DNA of 64,000 nucleotides from Phycisphaerae bacterium (GCA_029260015.1 JAJDEB010000016.1:81389-145388), one strand, 5' to 3'; positions 53,095-63,912 are shown, counted from the first letter of the stretch. The notes: generated by a model from the sequence alone, not told the origin. Numbers and translations are program-made.

Positions 53095-53679
53095 ATGACC
53101 GCCCGCAAACCCCAATCGACAAACACCGCATGTGACGCTGTTGCAACTTGTGGTGTCACGTTTGATGGTGATAGCAACGAACACGATGCACACTTAATGC
53201 GCACTTCATCGGAACTGCAAAACGAACTGGAGCGCGTCAGTCGCTTAGGGCTGCGATATGGTCTTGTCATCGTGATTGCATGGATCGGTTCGATGAAGTT
53301 CACCACATACGAAGCGGAAGGAATCTCTGGATTCGTCACCAACAGTCCGCTTCTGCGATGGATGTACGGAATGGTCAGCCCAAGGCAATTTTCGGCGGGG
53401 CTGGGTCTTGTGGAGCTGACTATTGCGCTCCTGATTGCAGTCGGAACTTATCTGCCGAAGCTCGGAATCATCGGCTCAATCGGCGCGATCACGATGTTCG
53501 CAACGACGCTAAGTTTCATGTTCACGACACCGGGTGTTGCAGAAGCTACTGCCGGCGGATTCCCTGCAATCTCAACGATGCCCGGACAGTTCCTGATCAA
53601 AGATGTCGTATTGTTGGCTGTCAGTATCTGGCTATTGGCAACAGCGATACGATCCGTAAATGCCGCAACATGCGCCTAG
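53095..53679 (+). CDS. DUF417 family membrane protein (YkgB-like)
   Basis: 194 residues from ATG 53095 with GGGAGG 9 nt upstream. Four membrane helices. DUF417 hallmarks: LVIVIAWIGSMKFTTYEAEGISGFVTNSPLLRWMYG and the C-terminal GFPAISTMPGQFLIKDVVLLAVSIWLLA. The family (YkgB, RclC) is associated with the inner membrane response to reactive chlorine or oxidative conditions in some bacteria. N-terminal extension of about 45 residues has no recognised domain. Confidence 0.87.
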   Translation: MTARKPQSTNTACDAVATCGVTFDGDSNEHDAHLMRTSSELQNELERVSRLGLRYGLVIVIAWIGSMKFTTYEAEGISGFVTNSPLLRWMYGMVSPRQFSAGLGLVELTIALLIAVGTYLPKLGIIGSIGAITMFATTLSFMFTTPGVAEATAGGFPAISTMPGQFLIKDVVLLAVSIWLLATAIRSVNAATCA

Positions 53680-53682
53680 GCC

Positions 53683-54408
53683 CTATGCATTAAGCTTCGC
53701 CGCGACCAGTTCTTCGCGTTCGATCATGGCGGCTAGGGCTTCTTCGGGTTCTTCGGCTTCGCGGAGTTTGCCGATGGTTTCGTCGTCGAGCACACGCATC
53801 AACCTTGCGAGGACGTGCAAGTGCTGGCGGTCATCGTGACAGCAGATCAAGAAGAACAAACTCGTCAGCCCGCCATAGGGCGAACCGAAACCGATGCCTC
53901 TTGGCAATCGCGCGAAGCAAACGAACGGTTCTGCACTGACGTACGGCATCGGTTGACGTGGGTGAGGGATGGCGATGCCGTTGGGCAGGGCTGTCGAACA
54001 CATCGATTCACGCTGCTGGACGGCCGTGAGCAGACCCGGTTGATCGTAGAGCAACCCCGTGCGGTCAGCCAACCCGCAAAGCTCGAGCAGCACCGACGAC
54101 TTGGTCTTCGCCGGAAGCAACAAGTCGATCCCTTTGACGCTCATAAATGCCGTCAGAAGATGCTCGTCAGCGTCGCGAGAACCGGCTTCACTCATCGCCT
54201 TTTCGATTTCGCGTAGCCGATTTTCTTCCAGGTCGAGCGAAATCATATCTTGCTGCAGCCACTCGGTGACTTCCGCACGATTAAACCGCCACTTGCCTGC
54301 TACCTTTTGCGCGGGAAGTTTGCCACGGTCGGCCATCTTGCGCACGTCGCGGGCATCCAAGCCGACATGCTTGGCGAAATCTTCCAGGGTCATGTTTTGA
54401 TAAGGCAT
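53683..54408 (-). CDS. PTS EIIA-type protein with N-terminal helix-turn-helix
   Basis: 241 residues. Residues 1-55: excisionase/MerR-like DNA-binding fold (MTLEDFAKHVGLDARDVRKMADRGKLPAQKVAGKWRFNRAEVTEWL). Residues about 90-235: fructose/nitrogen-type EIIA domain with the phosphorylatable histidine in GIAIPHPRQ. The combination suggests a regulatory PtsN-like protein instead of a sugar transporter component; no other PTS gene is nearby. Convergent with the DUF417 gene, 3 nt between stops. Confidence 0.9.
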   Translation of the reverse strand: MPYQNMTLEDFAKHVGLDARDVRKMADRGKLPAQKVAGKWRFNRAEVTEWLQQDMISLDLEENRLREIEKAMSEAGSRDADEHLLTAFMSVKGIDLLLPAKTKSSVLLELCGLADRTGLLYDQPGLLTAVQQRESMCSTALPNGIAIPHPRQPMPYVSAEPFVCFARLPRGIGFGSPYGGLTSLFFLICCHDDRQHLHVLARLMRVLDDETIGKLREAEEPEEALAAMIEREELVAAKLNA

Positions 54409-55933
<1,525 letters not shown>

Positions 55934-55963
55934 CGGACGGGTGGCGTGAAAGACGCGTACGGT

Positions 55964-56113
55964 CGTCATTCCCGCGAAAGCGGGAATCCAGGCGAATGCG
56001 TCAACCCAAAATCGTAAAGTCCGATGCGCGGACCAATATGCCGCAATGAAAATTCGTCGGTCCGCACAAACGGACCCAACATAAACTGGATTCCCGCGTG
56101 CGCGGGAATGACG
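55964..56113. repeat. Family C element (ATTCCCGC type), copy 1
   Basis: 150-bp unit with 28-bp terminal inverted repeats beginning CGTCATTCCCGCG and ending in its complement. Each end is a small hairpin: ATTCCCGC-GAAA-GCGGGAAT on the left and ATTCCCGCG-TG-CGCGGGAAT on the right. The form is like non-autonomous REP/MITE elements common in proteobacteria. Located between tgt and yajC. Confidence 0.85.
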
Positions 56114-56157
56114 GGATGGCAGGAAGCAACAACTCGCCAGATCAAAGGAAATGAATC

Positions 56158-56508
56158 ATGTTTCAAACGTTCGCATCCCTCTTAGCACAAGGCACCGCCC
56201 CCGCCAAAGGACAACCGCAAGGCTTTCCAACGATGATCATCGGACTGGGCATCTTCTTCGTGATCTTTTACTTCATGATGATGCGAGGCAACCGCAAGCA
56301 AAAAAACGAACGCGCCAACCTCCTCGACAACCTCGCTAAGAACGACCGCGTCATGACCATCGGCGGCATGCTCGGCACAGTCGTAACCATCCGCGATCAA
56401 GAAGTCGTCCTAAAAGTAGACGAATCCAACAACACGAAGGTAACTTTCCTGAAGTCGTCGATTCAAAAAGTCATCAATGACGGCGAACTTGGCGTAGCAG
56501 AAAAGTAA
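56158..56508 (+). CDS. yajC: YajC subunit of the Sec translocon accessory complex
   Basis: 116 residues, ATG with AAAGGAAATGA upstream. One membrane helix (IIGLGIFFVIFYFMMMRG, residues about 30-47) followed by the YajC cytoplasmic domain (LLDNLAKNDRVMTIGGMLGTVVTIRDQEVVLKVDE). Works with SecDF and YidC; secD is not next in this window. A degraded second copy of the gene lies 1.1 kb downstream. Confidence 0.95.
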   Translation: MFQTFASLLAQGTAPAKGQPQGFPTMIIGLGIFFVIFYFMMMRGNRKQKNERANLLDNLAKNDRVMTIGGMLGTVVTIRDQEVVLKVDESNNTKVTFLKSSIQKVINDGELGVAEK

Positions 56509-56846
56509 AGAGCTGCCCGAGCACTGGTGTAGGCCCATACGTCATCTTGCGGGTTGCGCTCCACTGTCATTCCCCGCGGAAGCGGGAAGCCACGCCCATC
56601 GCGTTACCCATCGCACATTCTGGACTCCCGCATGCACGGGAGTGACGAACCACTGGAAACTTATCGGACTTTTAATTCAAGTGCTGGCGGACAAGGGCTC
56701 GGGGCACATTATCAATTGCGACATTACGTTGAACATGACGGGCGGCTGATGTTAGAATGCTCGCTCAACGAATTTGAGGTATCGGGCAATTCAAATTGCT
56801 AAATCGCCAATGAAAGGTGAACACAATGGATCAAGGAAACCACCAC
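56509..56846. other. Intergenic region yajC / PEP-CTERM gene
   Basis: 338 nt containing the second, degenerate family C repeat (56566-56647). The rest holds no recognised gene; a sigma-54-like GG-N10-GC site was looked for and not found. Confidence 0.4.
56566..56647. repeat. Family C element, copy 2 (short, degenerate)
   Basis: 82-bp unit. Left end GTCATTCCCCGCGGAAGCGG, right end CTGGACTCCCGCATGCACGG followed by GAGTGACG, recognisably the same ends as the 150-bp copy before yajC but with several mismatches and a shorter interior. Confidence 0.75.
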
Positions 56847-57491
56847 ATGAGAATGGTCAAGTCTTTTGCAATAGTGGCAGGACACATTCTCAGTTCAGCC
56901 TTTCCGGTGGCAACCTTCGCCGCTCCAATCATCATGGAGTTTTCAGTACCGGATGGCTATGACGTTTCGTTCAACGGAGCCCCCGATGCACCAAGTGGCG
57001 CGATCACATTGACGGTCATGATCGACAATACGGCCCCCGATCTTTTGCCCGTCGACATAACCCGTGGTGCGTTCGCGATCACGTCAGCGTCGGTGACTGC
57101 GCCCGCGTTGGGCCTGAGCAACGAACCGATCGTGGGCCCGTTTGAAATCTTGACCTTCAATAACGGCGGCACAGGCGGAATTGCAATGCGCACACCTGGT
57201 AACATCTTCGGGGGTGGCGGAATCGGGTGGAACGATACCAATAACCCAGATGATTTCATGGGCGATTCTAACGACCTGTCTACGCTGCCACTTCCAACAA
57301 ATGTCGCGTTCGACCTTTCATATATTGGGGCCGACTGGACGATGGCATCCGGCGATACGCTCGAAGGGTCGTTGGGCGGAGGAGGACCGGCTGGGACATT
57401 CACCGCATATGCTGTCCCTGAGCCCTCGACGCTCGCAATAACCGCTCTTGGAATCTTGGCCATAACTCGCCGCCGCAATTCACCGGTCTGA
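56847..57491 (+). CDS. PEP-CTERM sorting domain protein
   Basis: 214 residues from ATG 56847, with AAGGAAA 8 nt upstream (GTG 56817 and ATG 56826 are in frame). N-terminal signal peptide (SFAIVAGHILSSAFPVATFAA). The C-terminus VPEPSTLAITALGILAITRR is a PEP-CTERM signal: VPEP, hydrophobic helix, basic tail. Such proteins are cleaved and transferred by an exosortase and are exported to the cell surface; no exosortase gene is in this window. The middle is Gly/Asn/Asp-rich without known domain. The gene sits between yajC and a yajC remnant. Confidence 0.9.
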   Translation: MRMVKSFAIVAGHILSSAFPVATFAAPIIMEFSVPDGYDVSFNGAPDAPSGAITLTVMIDNTAPDLLPVDITRGAFAITSASVTAPALGLSNEPIVGPFEILTFNNGGTGGIAMRTPGNIFGGGGIGWNDTNNPDDFMGDSNDLSTLPLPTNVAFDLSYIGADWTMASGDTLEGSLGGGGPAGTFTAYAVPEPSTLAITALGILAITRRRNSPV

Positions 57492-57549
57492 TTCCGGTGG
57501 CAGGCGCGCACCTTGTTGCATTGAAATATCTGCGAAGCGTTGTCTGTTC

Positions 57550-57795
57550 TGATACCACTGCTTCGTTGCTTGCTGCTTCATGGATCTGCCTCGAAACCAC
57601 AAGCAGGGTATTCCAACCTGCCTAACAACCTAGCCAAGAACGACCGCGTCATGACCATCGGCGGCATGCTCGGCGCAGTCGTAACCATCCGCGATCAGGA
57701 AGTCGCCCTAAAAGTAGACGAGTCCAACAACACGAAAGTCACGTTCCTGAAAACGTCGATCCAAGAGGTGATCACGGATGGTGACCTCGGCACAC
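57550..57795 (+). pseudogene. Decayed second copy of yajC
   Basis: The 3' half (from about 57621) encodes NNLAKNDRVMTIGGMLGAVV and continues almost as in YajC to DGDLG. Upstream, the membrane helix is still recognisable in another frame (FVACCFMD..RNHKQ against FVIFYFMMMRGNRKQ), ending at a stop, so a frameshift separates the two halves and no proper start remains. At the DNA level the downstream half is much better conserved than the upstream half. Interpreted as a partial duplication, not an expressed gene, although a 100-codon frame (57540-57842) crosses it. Confidence 0.85.
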
Positions 57796-57807
57796 CAAAT
57801 AAGCTCA

Positions 57808-57830
57808 GTAGGTCGGGTCATCGACCCGAC
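57808..57830 (+). repeat. Family A palindromic repeat, copy 4
   Basis: Identical in sequence to copy 2 at 30416: GTAG plus GTCGGGTC-ATC-GACCCGAC. Immediately follows the yajC remnant, and with copy 5 brackets the small gene at 58016. Confidence 0.88.
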
Positions 57831-58015
57831 AAAATTCTTTAGATGATTCCACTACGTCATCGAATCGCTCACAAGCAATAGCCTCACCTGCGTTGTCACA
57901 CTGCGCCCCAACCAACTCCGCCGCACAACCCACACTCGGTCCCCATGTTCACTCCATCACCAAAACATGCGGGGCACTGAAACTTGACTGATCTAAGCTT
58001 CCATTCTTTACTATT

Positions 58016-58288
58016 CTAGTTCACAAAAACGGCGCGATAAGGACCAAACGATTCGCTATCGAAATAAACGTGCGAAACTTGCTCCCCGACTTCAATCGAA
58101 TCAATTTCTGCTACACTGTCAATTTGATGACGGAGATCAGCCGTTTCAAAATCGTCGGCGAGGTATTTTGCAAGCGGACCTAGACTTGGATCTCTATTGT
58201 GCCATCTCTCACGTGGCCAATGCGCAATAATTTTATGCAACAAACTCGATAGCATGACATGGTTTGATTGCTTGTTCGGCATACGCAT
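58016..58288 (-). CDS. Small orphan protein bracketed by family A repeats
   Basis: 90 residues from ATG 58288. Soluble, no signal or membrane helix; contains HKIIAHWPRERWHNRDPSLGPLAKYLADDFETADLRHQ and ends in DSESFGPYRAVFVN. No family recognised, though the layout resembles small immunity-like or phage-type acidic proteins only in a general way. The start is 27 nt from repeat copy 5; copy 4 lies 185 nt beyond its stop in inverted orientation. Confidence 0.55.
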   Translation of the reverse strand: MRMPNKQSNHVMLSSLLHKIIAHWPRERWHNRDPSLGPLAKYLADDFETADLRHQIDSVAEIDSIEVGEQVSHVYFDSESFGPYRAVFVN

Positions 58289-58315
58289 TCGAATTGTCGA
58301 CTCAAATCCAGCAGC

Positions 58316-58338
58316 GTCGGGTCGATGACCCGACCTAC
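58316..58338 (-). repeat. Family A palindromic repeat, copy 5
   Basis: GTCGGGTC-GAT-GACCCGAC followed by CTAC, the exact reverse complement of copies 2 and 4. Lies 42 nt downstream of the stop of the metallopeptidase gene. Confidence 0.88.
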
Positions 58339-58380
58339 AACTAGCCGTGTTATCCGCGCACCGGACCCTGCCGTAGCACT

Positions 58381-59076
58381 CTAGTCGCGAGAACGAATCA
58401 CTAGATAGACCAACGTCATGATTGCGCTTATCGTTGCCGCGACATAAGTCATGGCGGCGGCGTTTAGGACTTTGTCTATGGCTTGGCGTTCTTCGATCGT
58501 CGCGATGCCTTCTTCGACAACGATGCGCTTGGCGCGGCTGCTGGCGTTGAATTCTACTGGCAGGTTGATCAGTTGGAACAACACGCCAATCGAAAACAGA
58601 CCGATGGCCACTATCATCACCGGTTGACCGATCGCGGGACCCATGAATGCCGCCAGCAGCATACCGACCATGAAAATTGCAATTGAGGAATTGGTACCGA
58701 TGGACGCCATGGGCACGAGGCCGTTGCGCAACTTCAACGGGGCGTAACCCTTCTTATCCTGAAGCGCATGGCCCACCTCGTGCGCGGCAATCCCGACAGC
58801 CGCCAGCGATCTGCCGGAATAGACTTGCGGACTCAAGCGAAGCGTCTTACTGCGCGGATCGTAATGATCGGTAAGCGTACCTTGCACCTGTTCGATCTTG
58901 ACCTCGCGCATGTCGTTGACATCTAGAATGCGCTGGGCTGTCTCCGCGCCGCTCAAACCGCTCATTGGCCGATACTTGCTCGCCGCCGCAAACGTAGACT
59001 TCACGCGATACTGCGCGAAGGCTGCAAGCAACATCACCGGTCCAAGCAAGATGAAATACAGGGGATCAAAAATCAT
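58381..59076 (-). CDS. Zinc metallopeptidase, YugP-like membrane protein
   Basis: 231 residues. Four to five membrane helices, and the zinc-binding HEVGH motif (IAAHEVGHALQDKKGY) near residue 99. Matches the neutral zinc metallopeptidase family including Bacillus YugP: SGAETAQRIL at the start of the soluble part, YDPRSKTLRLSPQVYSGRSLAAVGIAAHE, and NLPVEFNASSRAKRIVVEEGI after the membrane pair. Substrate unknown. Confidence 0.92.
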   Translation of the reverse strand: MIFDPLYFILLGPVMLLAAFAQYRVKSTFAAASKYRPMSGLSGAETAQRILDVNDMREVKIEQVQGTLTDHYDPRSKTLRLSPQVYSGRSLAAVGIAAHEVGHALQDKKGYAPLKLRNGLVPMASIGTNSSIAIFMVGMLLAAFMGPAIGQPVMIVAIGLFSIGVLFQLINLPVEFNASSRAKRIVVEEGIATIEERQAIDKVLNAAAMTYVAATISAIMTLVYLVIRSRD

Positions 59077-59219
59077 CGCATCGTCTCCACGATTCTTGTG
59101 TCAGATCGGCAGCCCAAACCACCGTTACACAAGACTGTAGCAAGGTCCATGCCACAAGACACGCAGCACGCCAGAATGGTATCCAAACGCAGACAACAGA
59201 TTACAAGTTTGGAGTGCGT

Positions 59220-59696
59220 TCAATACAAATGCGCGAGATCGGATTGATCCAAAACTTCAAAACCCTTCTTGCCGAGCGCTTCGGCGGCTTGTTCGAGTTG
59301 GTCGGCTTGGACGGCTAATGCAGGGTTACCGTTCGGATGGGTCATCAGCGCATAGGCATACGCCACATCGACCTCAGCCGACAGAAACGCGACCCATGTG
59401 TGCAGCAATGCCTGCTTACCCGGAGGGAGCGCCACCACCAGAATCTCCGTCTGATTGACCGCAAATCCTGATTCCTTCAAGAGATCGAACGCCGCATCCG
59501 GATCGTCCACGATCAGCCGAATGATCGCGCAATCGACCGAATTGACCACCGAAAGGGCCAGAATGTGAATGTCCGTTTTGTCGAATAACCGCGTCACCCG
59601 CAAGAGCTGCCCGATCCCGTTTTCCAGGAAAATCGAAAGCTGACGAGCCGCCGGAAAACCGCTGGCATAGGCTAGACTAAAAGGCTCAGTGTCCAT
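59220..59696 (-). CDS. ACT-domain protein
   Basis: 158 residues from ATG 59696; the frame extends upstream without family likeness. Two ACT-like halves: RQLSIFLENGIGQLLRVTRLFDKTDIHILALSVVNSVDCAIIRLIVDD (residues about 18-68) and a second, more diverged one (LHTWVAFLSAEVDVAYAYALMTHPNGNPALAVQADQLEQAAEAL). Stand-alone tandem ACT proteins bind amino acids and regulate metabolism; ligand unknown. Convergent neither way; it is divergent from dnaK. Confidence 0.85.
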   Translation of the reverse strand: MDTEPFSLAYASGFPAARQLSIFLENGIGQLLRVTRLFDKTDIHILALSVVNSVDCAIIRLIVDDPDAAFDLLKESGFAVNQTEILVVALPPGKQALLHTWVAFLSAEVDVAYAYALMTHPNGNPALAVQADQLEQAAEALGKKGFEVLDQSDLAHLY

Positions 59697-60048
59697 GGCT
59701 GTGAGTTTAATGCCCCCGCGACGCGTTCCAAGAAAATTCCAGGACAGCCGCTCAGCTCCCCTCAAGAGTGCCAAGTCCGCACAGGCCTAGCCTGCCATAT
59801 TGGCACATCATTGCAATTCCACAATCGATACTCTTCAGGGAATATCGGTAAACCACTGCAAATACATAAGTTATATATTTCCTGGTAAAACGTCTTAGCT
59901 GGTATCCGACTTGCAATAAACCCCAGTGGACCTTTGTGCCCATCGACTTACGGGTAAATGGCGTCCAGCGAAATTGAATCAATCACCGCCCGCATCAATC
60001 GACCGCAGGCTTGCGGCGTGAGCGGCACCGGAAATGGAGAAAGCAGTT
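59697..60048. other. Divergent intergenic region ACT protein / dnaK
   Basis: 352 nt. No CIRCE element (TTAGCACTC/GAGTGCTAA) was found before dnaK. An AT-rich stretch at 59860-59885 could be promoter DNA. GGAG for dnaK is at 60036-60039. Confidence 0.4.
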
Positions 60049-61980
60049 ATGTCAAAGATCATCGGAATCGACCTCGGAACCACCAACTCGGTTGTCGCCG
60101 TTATGGAAGGCGATCAGCCCAAAGTCCTCACCAACGCTCAGGGCGCTCGGACCACTCCGTCCGTCGTCGCTTTCACCGACAAGGGTGAGCGGTTGGTCGG
60201 CCAGGTCGCCCGTCACCAGCAGGTGACCAACCCTAAGAACACCGTCTTTTCGATCAAGCGGTTCATGGGCCGTCGCCACGCGGAAGTTGGCTCGGAAGAA
60301 AAAATCGTGCCCTACGAAGTCACCGGTGGTGCCGACGAACTCGTCTCGGTGAAGATCCGCGACAAGTCGTACACACCGCCAGAGATCAGCGCGATGATTT
60401 TGCAGGATCTCAAGAAAACCGCAGAAGACTACCTCGGCGCAAAAGTCGAAAGCGCCGTTATCACCGTCCCGGCATACTTCAACGATTCGCAGAGTAAAGC
60501 CACCAAAGATGCCGGTGAAATTGCTGGCCTTAAGGTCGAACGCATCATCAACGAGCCGACAGCCGCCGCCCTCGCCTACGGTCTTGACAGTGGCAAGAGC
60601 GGTAAAGTCGCGGTGTTCGACCTGGGTGGTGGTACGTTTGACATCTCCATCCTCGACATCGGCGATAATGTATTTGAAGTGCTCGCCTCAAACGGTGACG
60701 GACACCTCGGTGGTGACGACTACGACGAAGCGCTCATCGACCACGTCGCCGAAGAGTTTCGCAAGACCGAAGGCATCGATCTTCGCAAAGACGCGATGGC
60801 CCTCCAGCGCCTCAAAGAAGCGTGCGAGAAAGCCAAGTGCGAACTCTCGACCACGATGGAATCCAACATCAACCTCCCGTTCATCACGGCTGACCAGTCC
60901 GGTCCGAAGCACTTGCAGATGACCGTGACGCGGACGAAGTTTGAACAACTGACCCACACACTCACCGAGCGCACGCGTGGCCCGGTGATGGAATGCCTCA
61001 AGAGTTCCAAGCTGACGGCATCCGACGTTGACGAGATCGTCCTCGTCGGTGGTTCGACGCGCATTCCATCCGTGCAAAAGCTCGTCAGCGACATCTTCGG
61101 CAAAGAACCAAACAAGAGCATCAACCCTGACGAAGTGGTCGGTATCGGTGCGGCGATCCAAGGTTCGATTCTTTCGGGTGACAAGGACGACATCGTTCTG
61201 CTCGACGTCACTCCGCTGACCCTCGGTGTTGAAACCATGGGCGGTGTGCTGACCCCGATGATCGAAGCCAACACGACCATCCCGACATCCAAGAGCCAGG
61301 TCTACAGCACTGCGGCTGACAACCAGACGGAAGTCACCATTCATGTGCTGCAAGGCAATCGACCGATGGCGGTTGACAACCGTTCGATGGGCCAGTTCAA
61401 CCTGTCGGGCGTAGCGCCAGCCCCCCGCGGTATGCCGCAGATCGAAGTCACGTTCGACATCGACGCGAACGGGATCATCTCGGTATCAGCCAAGGACAAA
61501 GCCACCAACAAAGAGCAGTCGATCCGCATCGAAGGTTCGTCCGGTTTGAGCGATGCCGAAATCGAAAAGATGAAGAACGAAGCCAAAGAGCACGCAGCCG
61601 ACGACATCAAGAAAAAGGAACTCGTCGAAGCCCGCAACCAAGCCGAACAACTCGCCTTCGAAACCGAAAAGCAGTTGAAGGAACACGGTGACAAGGTGTC
61701 GGCTGAGATCAGAGGCAAGGTAGAAAGCGCAGTCACAGCCCTACGCGAAACAGCCAAAGGCGACGATGCCGACGCCATCAAGAAGTCATCCGAAAACCTG
61801 ATGCAAGAAGCCCAGGAGATCGGAAAAATCATCTACGAAGAAATGGCCAAGCAACAAGCCGCAGAGCAAGCAGCCGGCGGAGCAGCGGACGCCTCAGGAG
61901 CAGAAGCAGCCCCAGACTCCGACACAGCCAAAAACGAAGACGTCATCGACGCGGAGTTTGAGGTGAAGGAGAGTAAGTAA
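60049..61980 (+). CDS. dnaK: Chaperone DnaK (Hsp70)
   Basis: 643 residues from ATG 60049 with GGAG 9 nt upstream; an in-frame ATG at 60034 is less suitable. Signatures: [34 protein letters not shown] and [16 protein letters not shown] in the ATPase domain; linker [16 protein letters not shown]; substrate-binding beta domain and helical lid; C-terminal Ala/Gln-rich tail ending ...[13 protein letters not shown], the usual DnaK end. grpE and dnaJ are not adjacent. Confidence 0.98.
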   Translation: MSKIIGIDLGTTNSVVAVMEGDQPKVLTNAQGARTTPSVVAFTDKGERLVGQVARHQQVTNPKNTVFSIKRFMGRRHAEVGSEEKIVPYEVTGGADELVSVKIRDKSYTPPEISAMILQDLKKTAEDYLGAKVESAVITVPAYFNDSQSKATKDAGEIAGLKVERIINEPTAAALAYGLDSGKSGKVAVFDLGGGTFDISILDIGDNVFEVLASNGDGHLGGDDYDEALIDHVAEEFRKTEGIDLRKDAMALQRLKEACEKAKCELSTTMESNINLPFITADQSGPKHLQMTVTRTKFEQLTHTLTERTRGPVMECLKSSKLTASDVDEIVLVGGSTRIPSVQKLVSDIFGKEPNKSINPDEVVGIGAAIQGSILSGDKDDIVLLDVTPLTLGVETMGGVLTPMIEANTTIPTSKSQVYSTAADNQTEVTIHVLQGNRPMAVDNRSMGQFNLSGVAPAPRGMPQIEVTFDIDANGIISVSAKDKATNKEQSIRIEGSSGLSDAEIEKMKNEAKEHAADDIKKKELVEARNQAEQLAFETEKQLKEHGDKVSAEIRGKVESAVTALRETAKGDDADAIKKSSENLMQEAQEIGKIIYEEMAKQQAAEQAAGGAADASGAEAAPDSDTAKNEDVIDAEFEVKESK

Positions 61981-62036
61981 GGCGCGCGAAACTGCGGGCA
62001 CATTGCCTGTTTAGGAAAGCTGATCCAACCAATTTA

Positions 62037-62075
62037 CCCCATGGAACTCACCGCAGTTGCATGGGGCTTTAGTTT
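62037..62075 (+). terminator. Probable terminator of dnaK
   Basis: CCCCATG (62037-62043) pairs with CATGGGG (62060-62066), and inside it AACT pairs with AGTT across a G-G mismatch; followed by CTTTAGTTT. 56 nt past the dnaK stop. The T tract is poor, so confidence is moderate. Confidence 0.55.
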
Positions 62076-62243
62076 GCAACTAAGTGTCGAGTTATTGGAC
62101 CACTGAGGCCCCGGCCTTCAAACGTCTTTGAATAGTGAGCGACTGACCACCAATCAGGGCCATCCGCCTGTCATTTGGCCAAACCTGAAAACAACCAAAA
62201 TCATAACTGCCTATAGATAAACCACTTAAGGCCGAGACCAATT

Positions 62244-63734
62244 TCATTTTCTTTGGCGATTAGAAAACAAAGAGCTTAACGACTCATCTTCGGGCCGCTT
62301 GTATCTCCTGCTTCTTTTGCCTTCTTGAGGATTGGCCACCACCAATAGTTTTCGGTCCACCCAACCCCTCAATGCCTTGGTTGCGGTCAATACATCGTCC
62401 GTATTCATTATTCTGCGTACTTCCGCATTGCCAATAGTGCCGTGTTCATCGAGCCACTTGCAAACTTGATCCCAGACGGTCGGCCTTGCCTCATTCAACA
62501 AGAAAACTTTGACGGTGTCCTGCCCCGTTGAAGCGCGGGTCAAATAAAGAGGTGGGTACAGCCCAGCCGAATTCATTGTCTGGAACATCATGCGAACCCC
62601 TTCGCCCGCATCAAGATTTGGCGGATCCGGAAACTCGCGTAGATTCGAAACGATCAATGGGTTTCGGCTGACCGAGCCCGACGCATGAATATTCTGTGCA
62701 GTCACTTTGCCAGGAAGCGTGCCAGGACTTTCTATTTCGATACGGTTTGCAAACAACCGGATTTGGATATCCGTTTGAATGCTGTAGTCGCGATGAATAA
62801 CGGCATTGGTAATAGCTTCTCTGATGACCCGTGCTGGATATTGCTGAATTACTTCAAAACCCAGCGGCCCCATTTGGACACCGGTTGCAAGCTCATTGAG
62901 TACGCAAAGATATGCCTCGTTGATCTGCGTAATCAGCGGCCCCGAAAAGCTAATTGGTGGCTTGAGAAGATTTGGTTCGGCACCATGCTCAACTCTGTCG
63001 CCCTTATAGTGAAAAACCCGGACTGCCGCCTTCGTTCCCAATAGTCCGCCAGGGTTCTCAGCGAAGAGCAAGACCGCAGCATAAGTAGGTCGAAGTTCAC
63101 CTTCCTTCGATTGCTTCGCAAGACCGAGATGTTGTAGCGCCTCCGGCATACTGCGAGTCAGTTTCCGACGGGTTGCATATCCCCGCCAATAATCGGTTTG
63201 CAAGAGAGCGATCGGTACATCAGCCAACTGGCCTTCCGCGGTTATGCTACCTCGCTCAAAACGAAGCCGCGTTATTTCTTCCGCCGTCATTTGACAATTG
63301 CCCGTGTCTAATCGCCGCCATGTTCCTCCGAACACAATGGAATGTACATCTACCCCTTTTTCGATATGCACAATTGCAATACTTCCCCGGGAACCATCTC
63401 TGAGTGTACAGCCGATGCAAACGATTGAAGGCGGCTGAATCGCTGGCGTGATCATTGACGCGATCATTCGTTTCAGTTCGTCGATGTTTTCAGGCTTCTC
63501 TTGAATTCCGAAAACACGGTCGCGACCTTTCGCTTTTCTTGCGTCCTCAAGCCCTAGAATCAGGTATCCACCGCCTGTGTTTGCAAACGCAACGATCGTC
63601 TGAATCGCCTTATTTAGCTTGTCACCGACAATCCGCTTGATTTCAATCTGCTTGCTCTCTTCATATTCAAGAATCTCATCGATGAACGCATCATCGATCG
63701 GATTTTCTTCTGGAAGAGTCGGCATTGGGTTCAT
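62244..63734 (-). CDS. AlbA_2/Schlafen-type protein with RecG-like C-terminal region
   Basis: 496 residues from ATG 63734; TTG 63788 is in frame. Residues about 25-160: AlbA_2 domain (EYEESKQIEIKRIVGDKLNKAIQTIVAFANTGGGYLILGLED), a divergent Schlafen AAA-like nucleic acid-binding fold. Residues about 290-400: ATP-binding region typical of these proteins (YPARVIREAITNAVIHRDYSIQTDIQIRLFANRIEIESPGTLPG). The C-terminus is a winged-helix-like DNA-binding part. Often annotated as transcriptional regulator or ATP-dependent helicase-like; members occur in accessory and defence-related regions. Stands alone here. Confidence 0.88.
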   Translation of the reverse strand: MNPMPTLPEENPIDDAFIDEILEYEESKQIEIKRIVGDKLNKAIQTIVAFANTGGGYLILGLEDARKAKGRDRVFGIQEKPENIDELKRMIASMITPAIQPPSIVCIGCTLRDGSRGSIAIVHIEKGVDVHSIVFGGTWRRLDTGNCQMTAEEITRLRFERGSITAEGQLADVPIALLQTDYWRGYATRRKLTRSMPEALQHLGLAKQSKEGELRPTYAAVLLFAENPGGLLGTKAAVRVFHYKGDRVEHGAEPNLLKPPISFSGPLITQINEAYLCVLNELATGVQMGPLGFEVIQQYPARVIREAITNAVIHRDYSIQTDIQIRLFANRIEIESPGTLPGKVTAQNIHASGSVSRNPLIVSNLREFPDPPNLDAGEGVRMMFQTMNSAGLYPPLYLTRASTGQDTVKVFLLNEARPTVWDQVCKWLDEHGTIGNAEVRRIMNTDDVLTATKALRGWVDRKLLVVANPQEGKRSRRYKRPEDESLSSLFSNRQRK

Positions 63735-63858
63735 GGTGCTGTTACCGTGTTTCGAGGTAGAACGAAAACTTTGACTGTTAAGATTCAAATCCTGCCCACT
63801 GCATCTTGATCCTACGGTGTACTTAGGTCAAGCAGATGTCAGGCCACCCTACCACGGG

Positions 63859-63912
63859 CCACCCCAATAGTGTTCGGCACGTTGATTGCCTGCATGGATT
63901 TGATTGGGGTGG
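63859..63912. other. Inverted repeat near the right edge
   Basis: CCACCCCAAT (63859-63868) and ATTGGGGTGG (63903-63912) form a 10-bp stem with a 34-nt loop, with a run of seven T 20 nt downstream (63932-63938). May be part of a terminator or of a repeat that continues beyond the window; no gene was recognised in 63789-64000. Confidence 0.3.

Noticed and set aside
56509..56846. Sigma-54 promoter for the PEP-CTERM gene, linking it to the response regulator at 49151 in a PrsK/PrsR-like circuit
   Set aside because: No GG-N10-GC site with reasonable consensus was found upstream, and the kinase lacks the sensor part expected for PrsK.
57540..57842. 100-codon frame containing the YajC-like C-terminal half as a functional gene
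   Set aside because: It begins with TTG without a ribosome binding site, the membrane helix is in another frame, and the downstream end runs into a repeat; treated as a pseudogene.
59697..60048. CIRCE heat-shock operator before dnaK
   Set aside because: The TTAGCACTC/GAGTGCTAA inverted repeat was looked for and not found.
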